A stretch of DNA of 64,000 bases from Macrolepiota albuminosa (GCA_027475525.1 JAMWFC010000007.1:1-64000); one strand, 5' to 3'; shown: positions 34,319 to 44,974, numbered from the stretch's first letter. Program-made: numbers and translations. Notes: generated by a model not told the origin, from the sequence alone.

Positions 34319-37300
34319 CTACTGCCGTCTGTGATTCCTGCGCCCGGGAGGATCGTTCCCCAGGCGCCGCTGTTGGAAGTCCCGGAGTTTGTCGAGGGCG
34401 CCTTCGAGGTTTCGGCTTGGTTCCCAAGTGTCGTCTTCCGGGCCGTATCCCTTCCACCGTACGAGGAAGTGGGGTCGTCCACGAATGTTCCGGGAGTCGA
34501 GGATGTCTTCAACTTCGTAGTGGTACTCGTCCTCGACCTCGACCGGGGGAGGGGGCTCGGGGCGCCGTTCGGGGAAGGGGTCCGGGGGGTGTCGTTCCAG
34601 GAGGCGGACGTGGAAAACCGGGTGCAGTCCTTTTAGTCCCGGGGGGAGTTCGATCTTGTAGGCGTGGGATGAGACCTTCTTCAATATTTTGAACGGGCCG
34701 AGACGCTTGTGATCGAGTTTCGGGGAGGGTCGGCGGGTGCGGAGGTGTCGTCGATCTAACCATACCTTTGTCCCGGGGGTCCAGTCGGGGGTGTCTTCCC
34801 GTTTCCGGTCGGCGTGTTTCACGTAGGCCCGGTTCGCGGTGTCGATCTCTTCCCGGAGAAACTCGTGAAGAGACTGGAGATCCCGGGCGACCTCGTGGGC
34901 GGCGTGTGACGGGATGTCCCGGAGCGAGAGCGTCAGTCGTCGTGAAGAGACTGGAGATCCCGGGCGACCTCGTGGGCGGCGTGTGACGGGATGTCCCGGA
35001 GCGAGAGCGTCAGTCGTGGGTGGTATCCCTTGTTGGCAAAGAAGGGTGATACCCCGGTGGCAGAGTGCGGCGTGTTGTTGTAGGTGAACTCGGCCAGGGG
35101 GAGCTCGGCGCGCCAGTCGTCCTGTAAGTAGTTGACGTACAGTCGAAGGTACTGCTCGAGAGACTGGTTGACCCTTTCGGTTTGGCCGTCGGTTTCGGGG
35201 TGGTAGGCGGTAGAGAGGTTAGTCTTTACTTCAAGTGCCTTACACAGGGAAGTCCAGAACTTGGACACGAAGAGAGGGCCACGGTCGGAGACGATGTCGT
35301 CCGGGAGTCCATGTTTGGCGAAGACGTGCTCGAGGAACAGCCGGGCGAAGTCCGGGGCGGTATCCGTGGTGTGGCAGGGTAGGAAGATGCCCTGTTTGGT
35401 CAGCCTGCACACAACGACGAGAATAGCATCGAACCCTTCAGATTCCGGGAGCTCGACGATGTGGTCCAGAGATATTGAGGACCAGGGGCGTCGTCCGACC
35501 GGCAGGGGTTTCAGGAGTCCGTACGGTCGGTGTCGGGGGACCTTGGCCCGGAGGCAGGGCTCGCATGATCGAATGTAACGGGTCACGTCCTTCTTCAACC
35601 CTGGCCAAAAGTAAGTCCGGGAGATGAGCTGGAGGGTCTTACGTATTCCAGGATGTCCCCGGAGCTTGTGGTCGTGGTGTTGACGGAGGACGTCGTAGCG
35701 AAGTCGGGCGTGATCCGGGACGTAGATGCGGCCGTCCCGGAGGAGGAGTTTCTCGTCGGGGGACAAGGAGAAGGCGGGGTCCCGGTCGGTTCCGTCGGAA
35801 GGGTTTCGGGGGTCGTGATCGGTGAAGTACTTGTCCCGGGGAGCGCGGCGGATCTGGTTCAGGGTTCCTTCGTCGTTTAAGATCAGTACGGCATTCAGGT
35901 GTTCGGGAGGGATCACCACGCGATGATTGAACGCATTGCGCTCCGCCTCGAATGACTTCTTGGGGTAGACGTCCGGTCGACGGGTGAGGGCATCGGGCTT
36001 GGCGCCAAGGCGTCCCGGGCGGTACTGGATCGTGAAGTCGTATTCCGAGAGGATCTCGGACCATCGGGCCTGTCGTCGACTAAGCTGTTTGGTCGTGGTG
36101 AAGTACTGCAGGTTGTTGTGATCCGAGTAGACCTGAATCCGGTGTCGGGCTCCCTCGAGGTAGGCTCGCCACTGCTTGAAGGCTTCGACGATGGCGAGGA
36201 GCTCCTTGTCGTAGATGTCGTAGTTGAGCTCGGCGTCGATCATGGACCGGGTGTAGAAGGCGACTGGCCGGGGCTCCCCGCCGTCAGGTTCCACCTGCGA
36301 GAGGATCCCGGCGATGGCGTAGTCGGAGGCGTCACATTCCAGGATGATCGGGAGGGCCGGGTCGTAGTGCCGGAGTACCGGGGCGACTGTGAAAGCCTCC
36401 TTGAGCAAGTTAAAGACGCTCTGGCACTTACTGTCCCAGTTCCAGGCGATGTCCTTGCGCGTGAGCCGGTTGAGGGGTTTCGTGATCCCGGAGTAGTTGT
36501 CTATAAACCTCCGGTAGAAGTTAGCGAAACCCAGGAAGGACTGTACTTCCTTGACGTTCCGGGGCTGCGGCCAGTTGACGATGGCCTCGACCTTGTGGGG
36601 GTCCATGCGAACGCCATTCGGGGATACTATGACGCCAAGATACTCGACCTCTTCCGTATGGAATGAACATTTCTCGGGCTTGGCGTGGAGATTGTGCTCC
36701 CGGAGGCGTTCGAGGACTTGCCGGACGTGCTTCTGGTGATCCTCCTTCGAGTCGGAATAAATGAGGATGTCGTCCAGGTAGACGATCACGAAGACGTCGC
36801 TCATGTCGTGGAAGATGTCGTTCATGAAGTATTGGAACGTAGCGGGGGAGTTAGTCATTCCGAAAGGCATCACAAGGTACTCAAACAGACCATACCGCGT
36901 GCGGAACGCGGTTTTCCACTCGTGTCCCGGGGCGATGCGGACGTTGTTGTAGCCGGAGCGGAGGTCGATCTTCGTGTAGACCTTGGCACTGCGAAGTCGA
37001 TCGACCAGATCGCCGATGAGCGGGAGCGGGTAGCGGTTCTTCTTGGTGATCTTGTTGAGTCCCCGGTAGTCGACGCAGAGTCGGAGCGAGCCGTCCTTCT
37101 TCTTGGCGAATAGAACCGGGGCTCCGGCGGCGGAGGCGGAGGGTCGGATGAATCCTTTACCGAGCATTTCGTCGAGGTAGTCCTTGAGAGCCCGGAGTTC
37201 GACCTCCGACATGTTGTAGACCTTGCCGAAAGGGGGGGTGGCTCCTTCCTCGAGGTCGATGGTGTGATCATAGGGGCGGTGAGGGGGGATCTCCTTGGCG

Positions 37301-38796
37301 TCTCCTTCGGAGAATACGTCAGCGAACTCGTGATACTCCGGGGGAACTACTTCTCGGAGGATCTGCTCCTCGGTTTTCTGTTCCGGGGGAATGGCGTCCC
37401 CTCGTAGGTGTTCTTCCGGGAGAGAAGGTGAGGTGTGCAGCTGAAACGTGGGAGTCCCGTCCCTCATGAGGCGGGCGAAGGGGGCGGCCCCAATGACCTT
37501 GATGTCGAGTGCGCTCGGGTCGGTCGGGGTCGCGGAGGCATCGGCCGGAGCGGGTGTGACGCGTGTCGGAGACCGGCAGGGGTAGTTCGGCCCTTTGTAC
37601 TTGTTCCGAGGAATGTTTGGGGGTCGATCAGGGGCCTTGAGGTCTCGGACGGGCGTGGGTGGGGCATGCGCGGGGGGCGCGGCAGTCGTCCCGGGGGTGT
37701 CGGGCGTCGGGTCGCCTCCTAGGGCTCGGAGGTGCACGGCGGTCGAGGGGTGGTCTTCGGGTCCCGGGAAGGTCATGGTGAGCGTCCTCCAATCGATGTC
37801 GGGGTTTGTGTCGCGCAGCCAGGGTAATCCCAGCACCATCGGGGTCGATTCGTGAAGTCGCGTGACCAGGAAGTCGGAGGTGAACTCGTAGCCGTTGTCC
37901 AGGGTCACGCGTCCTGAATGAGACCTCTTGATGGGGCCGGAGGCGGAGGGAGTGCCGTCGAGGCGCTGCAGGCGAAGGGGCTGGTCGAGGGGGTCGTGAG
38001 GGAGGTCGAGGGTGTCGCTGATGAAGACCCCGGTGGCTCCGCTGTCGATGAGGGCCGATATCGGCCCGGGGGTGCCGTCCAGCCTGGCATTGATGACGAA
38101 GGACCGGGACGAGCGAGACTGGAGTCCCGGGGGTGGTGGGGGTTCGTCCGGGGAGTCCTTCGGGGTTGGTCTTGGGGGGTGGGGGATGTCGAAGGGAAGT
38201 TGTTGGTCGTCGGGCGTCGGGTCCCGGGTCAGGCGAAGGGTGAGGTGTCGCCAATCGACGCGGGGGTTGGTGTCCCGGAGCCATGGGAGCCCTAAGACGA
38301 GGGGTGTGGAGGGGTGAAGTTTGGTCATCAACATCCGCAGGGTGTGAGTCTGTCCGTTGGCGAAGGTAACGGGCATACGCACGAAATGGGTGATGTTCCC
38401 CGCCGTGGAGGCGTCTCCGTCAAAGAGGCAGAGTCGTACCGGGACCGGGAGTCGTTGAGCGGGTTCCGGGGCCAAGGCAGACAATGCTTCGTCGATGAAG
38501 TTGTCGGTGGCGCCACTGTCGACGAGGGTGTTGAGGGGGGTTCCGGAGGGGGTGAGGCGGGTGTTGAGGAGGAGGGAGTGCGAGGAGTGGGAGGGTAGGT
38601 AAGCCGTGAGGGTGTCCTGTACGAGTGTCGTGGAGCGAAGGTGGGAAACCGGGGCGGAGAAGACGTCGGGGTCGATTCCGCGATTTAGGGCGTCTTCCGG
38701 GTCTAAATCGCCGGGTCGTTTTCCGAGTACTCGTAGGTGGCGTCCTCTCCTTCGAAGGTCCAGGTGGCACGTCCCATGACCTGTCGTTTGGGGCAC
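34319..38796 (-). CDS. pol: Gypsy Pol polyprotein (two proteases, RT, RNase H, integrase, chromodomain)
   Basis: In the -1 frame relative to gag and overlapping its end by 94 nt, which suggests -1 frameshifting. Domains in order: two retropepsin-like domains, each with DSGAT ([26 protein letters not shown]) and each ending near [12 protein letters not shown]; reverse transcriptase with [10 protein letters not shown]; RNase H starting [11 protein letters not shown]; integrase with an HHCC finger (HxxxxxGHPG...CEPCLRAK) and DDE residues ([37 protein letters not shown]); and a chromodomain ([30 protein letters not shown]). A 77-bp duplication at 34864 shifts the frame inside the integrase. Discounting one copy, the reading frame on both sides agrees and totals 1466 residues. 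Confidence 0.95.
34864..35017. repeat. 77-bp exact tandem duplication inside pol
   Basis: Copies start at 34864 and 34941 (cgtgaagagactggagatcc). It is the sole cause of the apparent frameshift between integrase and chromodomain. Confidence 0.95.
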
Positions 38797-41429
38797 TCGG
38801 AGATGAAATGATCTTTCTCACCACAGAGTATGCAGACGCCCTCCCTTCTCCGTCGTTCCTGCACATCCGTCGGGACCTCGATCCAGGGTCGTCCCTTCTT
38901 TTGAAGCCGGTTGGCTCGGAGGGCCTCCTCGTCCCGTTCGTCGTCGAAGTCGAAGTCTTCGGGGTCTCCCGGGGGTTCCTCGGGGCTTGGCGCGTCGCCC
39001 GGGTCTTGGGTGGCCACGGCGGCGTTGAGCTGGGCCTGGGGGCGGGTGCCGCTGCCGGGGTTAGCATTGGGCGGGCCGCGACTCACCGGGGGTCGGCCGC
39101 CAGGGAACGCGGGGGGACCGGGGTTTCGACCTTGGGGGTTGGGAGCTTCGCCGGAGGGCCAAGGGGGTCCTCCTCTAGGGTTCCAGGGGGGTCGGGAGTT
39201 CGAATACTCGCTGCGGTCTTCCCAGTAGCGCTGGTCGATCTGCATGACGAGGGCCTTGTATCCGTCGTAGGAGGGTTGTTTCGGGGCGAGTCGGAGGACG
39301 TCCTTGATACGTTGTGGGAGGGCGCGGCGGAGGGCGTACCGGAGGGCGCTGTAATTCCAACCTGTCTCGTAAGCTTCCTTTTCAAAACGTACGATGAAGG
39401 TAGTGAAACGTTCTTCAGAGCGCATCCGGAGGTTGAAGAGGTTGTCCTCGGCCTCGGCCACGGTGTCGTATATCCCGAATTTCCCGGAGAACTCGTCGAC
39501 GAAGGCTTGCCAGCGAGCGAGTGCCGGGTTGTTGGGGTCGAACTGGATGAGGGCCGTGTAGTGATCGAAGGCGATCCCCTGGAGGTACGACGCGGCAAAG
39601 GCCACCCGGGAGCTGTCAACCTGAAACGTGAGCGGCTTTGCCTGAAACGTATTGAGACATTGTGTGAGGAAGGTACGCCATTTTCGGGGGTCCCGGCCCG
39701 TGAAAGCGTCGGGCTTTTGAATGTCCAATCGTCCTTCGCGGGCGAGGGCGTCGCGAGCGTCGTCCGATCCGGCAGTGTTGCGGGGAGGGGGGCCAGCATT
39801 GTAATAATAGTAATAATGATTGCCCCCCCCTCCTTGAGGAGGAAACGCACCAAGGGCGGGGCCCCACCCGCCGGGAGGACCTCCTCCGGGTGGCTCACCT
39901 GGGGGTCCACGCCCGGGAGGCCCGTTGTCCCACGGGGGCTCGTTCCTGCCGGGAGGAGGCCCGGGTCTCCACGCAGGGGGCGGCGGAGGGGGGGGTCCTG
40001 GGGGTCGTCCTCGAGGTTCGGCGGGAGGGGGCGGAGGCGGTCGGGGAGGGTTTGGTGGGGTTGGGTCGATCGGAGGGGGGTTAGGTGCTGGGTCGGGTGC
40101 CGGGTTGCGCGGGGGACGTTCAATCCGGGAGGGTCGGGCTTGCATCGGGGGTCGCGGGGGGTTCCGTAGGTCGAAGTGGGGTGGCGGATCGCGGCGGAAG
40201 TTGCGTTCCGGAGGGGCCGGGGCGGACGTGGCGGGCGGTGCTGGTGCCGGGGCGGGCGCGGGCGCGGGACGTTGTTCGTTGTTATCGCGCGTGAGCTCGT
40301 CAATGTAGCATAACGTGTCGTCCGTACTAGGGGTGTCCACCCGGGCTGTACCGGGGTTCGTCGGGGCCGGGGGTCGGGCGTTGTCTGTTCGCGGGAGGGG
40401 TTCCAGGGGTCTTTGAGGCTGTCCCCAGGTCTCGAAGGTACTAGGAACGGAGTTAGCCCTGCGGCGAGTTGACAAGCCTACCGTGCGAGCAGCGGGTTGA
40501 TCGAAGAGGCCTCCCGTCGGGTTGAGGGACCGTAGTATGGCTGAGGCGTTCTGCCGTTCTTCCCGTTGCCGTTGCTCCGGAGTGGGGACCGTGGGGGCTG
40601 CCGGGACTGCTGGGGCCGGTTCCGGGGGTTCCCGTCGAATGTGAATCGAGCGACCTGGGTCCGCGGGGTCGTTGAGGGGCCGAGGGGAGGGGGACGCGTG
40701 GACTTCGTCGAGCAGCTGCTGTAATTCCTCCCGGAGGATCGTATTGCGCCTATACTTTACCATGGTTTGCTCCGGGAGGTCTCCTCGCGTGAGGCGATCC
40801 CCGAATTCGACCAGGCAGTGAGCCCATTCCTCCGGAGTGCCTTCGAAGTCGTCGTGCCCGAACTCCACAAGCAGCGTCCTTGTCCGTTGCGCGAAGTCCT
40901 CCGGTGAGATCCTGAGAGAGCGGAGTATCTCGTCCCGTTGCCGTTCATACTCCTCGAGGCGTCGTCGTCCCATTGGCGAGGGAGGGGTCCGAGCGGGTGG
41001 AGCGGCGGCCGGGTAATGACGAGGGGGGTAGTCGGGGTAGGGGGGTCCTCGGGCTTCTCGGGGTTGGGGGACGGGGCGCTGGTAACCGTAGTAGGGGGTG
41101 GGTGCAAAGGGGCCCTCGCTGGGGGGAATCGGGCGAGGCCCACTGGGTGCAGGAGGGGTCTCCGGCAGGCCCCCGGGAATGCTCCGGTACGAGGGGACCT
41201 CCACGGGTCGTGCCATGGCTAGGTTGGGCGGAGGGGCCCAACTGGCTGAGGGCCCCAGATCATAGAAGGATGGGTCGGGGGCCCAGTGGCGGTGGAGGTA
41301 CTGAGGTTCGTATGGGAGGGGTGGGTAGACAGGGCGGGGGGTCTGCGCGGAGTAGTGGTCGGGTACCGGGCGTCCGTAAGGGTCGGTCTGGTACCCCGTG
41401 GGGTAGTAGGTGTGAGTATACGTAGCCAT
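38703..41429 (-). CDS. gag: Gypsy Gag polyprotein with CCHC zinc knuckle
   Basis: ATG at 41429 (MATYTHTYYPTGY) to a stop at 38703, 908 residues. The N-terminal third is Pro/Tyr-rich. A long proline-rich block follows (PPPPPPAEPRGRPPGPPPPP). The capsid-like core reads FTGRDPRKWRTFLTQCLN and FATYLQG-type helices typical of Gypsy gag (here AASYLQGIAFDHY). The C-terminus has one nucleocapsid knuckle, [14 protein letters not shown] (C-x2-C-x4-H-x4-C). The protein would form the virus-like particle and package the RNA. The gene is open throughout, and no 77-bp duplication falls in it. The start was chosen as the first ATG after the 5' LTR. Confidence 0.95.
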   Translation of the reverse strand: MATYTHTYYPTGYQTDPYGRPVPDHYSAQTPRPVYPPLPYEPQYLHRHWAPDPSFYDLGPSASWAPPPNLAMARPVEVPSYRSIPGGLPETPPAPSGPRPIPPSEGPFAPTPYYGYQRPVPQPREARGPPYPDYPPRHYPAAAPPARTPPSPMGRRRLEEYERQRDEILRSLRISPEDFAQRTRTLLVEFGHDDFEGTPEEWAHCLVEFGDRLTRGDLPEQTMVKYRRNTILREELQQLLDEVHASPSPRPLNDPADPGRSIHIRREPPEPAPAVPAAPTVPTPEQRQREERQNASAILRSLNPTGGLFDQPAARTVGLSTRRRANSVPSTFETWGQPQRPLEPLPRTDNARPPAPTNPGTARVDTPSTDDTLCYIDELTRDNNEQRPAPAPAPAPAPPATSAPAPPERNFRRDPPPHFDLRNPPRPPMQARPSRIERPPRNPAPDPAPNPPPIDPTPPNPPRPPPPPPAEPRGRPPGPPPPPPPAWRPGPPPGRNEPPWDNGPPGRGPPGEPPGGGPPGGWGPALGAFPPQGGGGNHYYYYYNAGPPPRNTAGSDDARDALAREGRLDIQKPDAFTGRDPRKWRTFLTQCLNTFQAKPLTFQVDSSRVAFAASYLQGIAFDHYTALIQFDPNNPALARWQAFVDEFSGKFGIYDTVAEAEDNLFNLRMRSEERFTTFIVRFEKEAYETGWNYSALRYALRRALPQRIKDVLRLAPKQPSYDGYKALVMQIDQRYWEDRSEYSNSRPPWNPRGGPPWPSGEAPNPQGRNPGPPAFPGGRPPVSRGPPNANPGSGTRPQAQLNAAVATQDPGDAPSPEEPPGDPEDFDFDDERDEEALRANRLQKKGRPWIEVPTDVQERRRREGVCILCGEKDHFISECPKRQVMGRATWTFEGEDATYEYSENDPAI

Positions 41430-41462
41430 CAAGAACGGTGTAAGGAAAGAGTCTTGATATTA

Positions 41463-42211
41463 TGTCAGGTTCCGCTGAATCGGGGGCTTTCCGGGAAAGC
41501 GACGCCCTTACGATGCGGACTTGATCTACGGATACTCGGGTGTCTGGAACTCCGGGGCTAGGACTCCGGGGTTCAAGACGAGGACAGGAGTAATCCCGGG
41601 AGAGGGGACTAGAGTCCGGGGGTTTTGGATGAGAGTAGCTGAGGGTTAGAGGGGGTCGAGTCGTGAACCGGAGGTTCTAAGACGAGACCAAGTTAGTAAT
41701 TTAAGAGTCGCGAAGTGCGTACCAAACTTATAGCACGCGAATACCAAGGCGTGCCAGTCGAAGCGTACCAAACGAGGCGTACCAGTCAAAAAAGAGGGCA
41801 CGCAATAACCAATGTAACAGTTATGCAAAGTATGTAATATCAAGACTACCGAATACAACAAGGGACTACGCTATAAGTACTACGGGACCGGGTCTCGGGG
41901 TTCCGGGATGTCTGGGATGGGTTCCGGGGGTCATTGAGTAGCGGCAGGGGCTGTATACCGGGATCGCGCGTGTGGGGCGCGCGATCAATTGGCGCGGATG
42001 GAGCCGTGATGCGTGATGCGTGATGGCCGGCACGGGCCGCGTGATCTGATCGTTGATCGGGGCTGGGGGCGGCTGATGGCGGTCCTTGATGCGCGTGATG
42101 GCGGTGTCGGCGGTCGTGATGGCGGGGCGCGTCCTGTGGGGTCGGAGGGAGGGTCCCGGAGGGTGTTCCGGGGGTGTCCCGGGGTGGGCCCGGAGGGGAG
42201 GGGTCGTGACA
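41463..42211 (-). repeat. 5' LTR
   Basis: 749 bp with the same length and end motifs as the other LTR; it carries the element promoter in the minus direction. Gag starts 34 nt beyond its inner edge. I could not identify a tRNA-complementary primer-binding site with confidence. Confidence 0.95.
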
Positions 42212-42216
42212 AATCC
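42212..42216. repeat. Target-site duplication AATCC (right)
   Basis: Equal to 31356-31360; joining the flanks through one copy gives an uninterrupted reading frame in the dioxygenase gene. Confidence 0.95.
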
Positions 42217-43956
42217 AGCAAATGAAAAACAATTATTGTCTTCCAAATGGAATTGAGTAATCTCCCACTCAAACTTGGACATAGAAAGAGGAGCAAGAAT
42301 GCAATATATTTCACTGAGAAGATGCAAAAAATGTTGAATTCTATTTTTTGCAGAATCATAAGCAATTTGGAGAGCCGGCACAAGAATTCCCATTCCATGC
42401 CCTTCTTCGAGCGTAGATGCAAGGCTGTAAGAGCCATCAAAATTTGGAGAGCCGGCACAAGAATTCCCATTCCATGCCCTTCTTCGAGCGTAGATGCAAG
42501 GCTGTAAGAGCCATCAAATTGATATATTTGTTTTTCAGGTTGATGTTTGGAGCGCATATTTTTGCGCAATAATGGTAGAGCAAAAATAGGATCAAGTCCA
42601 TTATCAGAATCAGGAGTTGAAGGACGCCGCCCAAAGACAGATAGATGCAACTCATTTGAAAGCTCAAGAAGCTTTGAATAACACTCTGGATACATAATTT
42701 CAACAGAGTTGAGAGTATGAAGACAAGCATGAGTATGCAACCCTTTAATATCGCCTTGGATGTTTAAAACATATGGTATTCCAGGTGTCATAGTCACCAT
42801 TCCCTTTGGATGACCATCCATATAAACTTTTTTTTCAATATCCCAGATAGCATCAACATAGTTAGGAAATACCAGTCTAGACTGATATTCAATATCTTGA
42901 GTTTTTTTAGAAAAATTGGCTAGTATAGTAGTTACAAAAGCTGCCTGAGCTGAGAATCTGTGATCATTCTGGAGTTGCCAAGTGGGAGATTTAGGATATG
43001 TAAACAAATGTGATAATGGCTCATCATTGAGCAGTGGAACAGCTTCATCACCAGGAGAAAGACCAAGAATTTGGTATGGTGCTACATCAATTTGAGGATA
43101 AAAAAAAGCAGAATCTTCAGGATGTGGTATAATAGGCTTTACACTATCAGGATAATGCCCATATGATATTGCTATATAAAATTAATCTCAGTAAAATTAA
43201 AATAGCAAGTAAATATTATATACCAGAAGAGGCAGAGTCAATTTGTTCTTCTATACAATATCAACCCTAATAGCAGCAAAAAATAAGTAAATATTACACA
43301 CCATAAGCACTTGAGTCAAGTATTTGTCCTATATAAAGTCAACACTCAATTGTAGTAAAAAAAAAACTGAAATGTTGCACACCAGAAGTTGGTAAACTCA
43401 TAATTCCTTGTTCTACACAGTATCAACCATCAATAGCAGCAAAAAATAAGTAGATATTACACACCAGAGGGATCCAAGTGAAGTATTTGTCCTATATAAA
43501 ATCAACACTTAATTGCAGCAAAAAAAAACTGAAATGTTGCACACCAGAAGTCTGTAAACTCATAATTTCTTGTTCTACACAGTATCAACCATCAATAGCA
43601 GCAAAGAATAAGTAGATATTACACACCATAAGCAGTTGAGTCAAGTATTTGTCCTATATAAAGTCAACACTCAATTGTAGTAAAAAAAACTAAAATGTGG
43701 CACACCAGAAGTCTGTAAACTCATAATTCTTTGTTCTACAGAGTATCAACCATCAATAGCAGCCAACAATAAGTAGATATTACATACTAGAAGACTTGGT
43801 GTTCGAACCTGATTGTCCTATATTAAATTGATCTTGAATGGCAGGAGATAATAAAAAAGAAGAGAAATATTACCGAGAGCTTGTTTGTTGCTGGCTAGAA
43901 AATAAAAATGAACAGAAGAATACTCTAGTATATAGAATCTAAAACATACTTTGCAT
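42212..43956 (-). CDS. 2OG-Fe(II) dioxygenase-like/chromodomain-like gene, 5' part with micro-exons
   Basis: Starts at ATG 43956-43954 with a 7-nt first exon (ATGCAAA). Nine exons of 21, 30 or 27 nt follow, then a long exon from 43171 into the Gypsy insertion at 42211. All junctions are phase 1, so the chain reads without a break: MQTSNKQALGQSGSN..., alternating EQ-IMSL-TSG and QILDS-AY type repeats, then ISYGHYPDSVKPIIPHPED. The long exon continues FTYPKSPTWQLQNDHRFSAQ, HTHACLHTLNSVEIMYPECY and VFGRRPSTPDSDNGLDPIFA, an N-terminal region I do not recognise. The insertion falls between FSFAG and LKQGG, just upstream of the dioxygenase-like core. A 77-bp duplication at 42364 produces a false frameshift. 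The host element or host role is unknown. Confidence 0.78.
42364..42517. repeat. 77-bp exact tandem duplication inside the dioxygenase gene
   Basis: Copies start at 42364 and 42441 (aatttggagagccggcacaa). It shifts the frame after GILVPALQI; with one copy the exon is open. Confidence 0.95.
43224..43894 (-). repeat. Tandem array of symmetric micro-exons
   Basis: Exons at 43874-43894 (21 nt), 43788-43817 (30), 43706-43735 (30), 43627-43653 (27), 43545-43574 (30), 43465-43491 (27), 43383-43412 (30), 43302-43328 (27) and 43224-43250 (27). Each is bounded by GT (mostly GTGTGT or GTGTGC) and TATAG/TGTAG. The intervening introns are about 50-56 nt and are also repeated, so the array grew by duplicating intron-exon pairs of about 160 bp. 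Lengths divisible by three in constant phase 1 let exon number change without breaking the frame. Confidence 0.85.
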
Positions 43957-44474
43957 GGTTTGGTCTGTGGAGATAGTTGCTAGATGTGCTGGTGAAAGTG
44001 GGAGAAAGAAGAGAGTGAACAAAAATTGGCGATGGAACTTGATGTGTTTGAACTACTTTGTTTGAGATCAACCCTGAACCCTGAAAATCATGTGGTTTTT
44101 AATCACTTGACTGATATATCTATGTTGAGAAACACAACCATCAACTGTATGTACCGAGCAACAATTATTTGTTGAGACAAAACCTCACATTTGTAATAGC
44201 AATAAAACTAGCTCTTCTCCACAGCTTGAAGGGAACAATTTTTGTATATTTTTGAGTCTATCTTAGTCTGATTAAACAGATACATTAAGTGTCTACTCTC
44301 TAGCTTAACCGCATCGTCCCCATTAGAGAACATCTCATCAAGCATCTCTGGCACGCAACTCCCATAGTTTCCTCATTCACATCTTCCACTATATCCCACC
44401 CCCACTCTCCAACGTAGCTAGAGCAAATGTCAGTTAGAATAAATGAATAAAAAAACACTTACTACGCATTAAAA

Positions 44475-44503
44475 TGTCCCCAGAAGGAGTCGAACCTTCT
44501 GGG
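44475..44503 (-). other. tRNA 3'-half-like fragment (B-box motif)
   Basis: The minus strand reads CCCAGAAGGTTCGACTCCTT then CTGGGGACA, a T-arm with B-box and an acceptor-like end. A 72-nt upstream search by eye finds GCCCCTCACGAGCCC but no proper A-box/D-arm or anticodon arm, so no complete tRNA is claimed. Confidence 0.4.
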
Positions 44504-44974
44504 AACCTGCTTTGAAATCTGGTGTGGAATGTGGTGTTCAAGGGCTCGTGAGGGGCCAGATGTCACTCACATTCACGCTCACAAAACCAAAAAGAACCTC
44601 TCTACTCATTCATTACCTCTGCACACAGCCCATCTGCCATCATCGACGTCAGACCGACCCTCGAAACTTCCACAGCCAGATAATCTGGTCTATACCTGTA
44701 TCCCCTCTGATCAACCTCGCCTGGGCTCTCCTAATTATCTCAATCTTTAGTTAACCCTTTTTGATCCGTCACCGTACGTTACAAAAGTTCTGCACCAGAT
44801 TTTGCGCTCCAAGACCGCCGTCCGAGCCCGTCGTGCTCATAAGTGGCTCACAATGCATGGTCATGGAGCGTTCTCGTCGACTTGACGCTGTTCTACGCAC
44901 CGTCGGAGCGATTTAAGCAACTAAGTAGCTGGGGTGCAGTACAAAGTGGCACCATGGAGTAACGTCCTAGTCAT

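Larger units (their letters stand above)
31361..42211 (-). mobile_element. Full-length Ty3/Gypsy chromovirus LTR retrotransposon (10,851 bp)
   Basis: Two 749-bp LTRs (31361-32109 and 41463-42211) begin TGTCAGG and end CGTGACA on the plus strand, equal in length at a constant 10,102-bp offset, and flanked by AATCC duplications. The coding direction is minus, so the right LTR is the 5' LTR. Order: 5' LTR, gag, pol in the -1 frame, spacer with a gene on the opposite strand, purine tract, 3' LTR. The domain order protease-RT-RNase H-integrase-chromodomain defines a chromovirus, a clade that targets chromatin marks. The element is strikingly GC-rich against the AT-rich gene it entered. Matching LTRs and intact gag suggest a recent insertion. 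Confidence 0.97.

Noticed and set aside
34183..34692. 169-codon plus-strand frame downstream of the antisense gene
   Set aside because: Antisense shadow of the pol chromodomain region.
34864..35017. Genuine frameshift separating integrase from chromodomain
   Set aside because: The break is an exact 77-bp tandem copy; without it the frame is continuous.
38625..40169. 514-codon plus-strand frame across the gag/pol overlap
   Set aside because: Shadow of the GC- and proline-rich gag on the opposite strand; Gly/Arg-rich with no motif.
43224..43894. Simple noncoding minisatellite reading of the micro-exon array
   Set aside because: Every repeat preserves GT/AG borders, exon length divisible by three and phase 1, and joins in frame to the ATG and the long exon, which a neutral minisatellite would not do.
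44420..44510. Complete tRNA gene on the minus strand
   Set aside because: T-arm present but no D-arm, anticodon arm or pairing 5' acceptor strand could be laid out.
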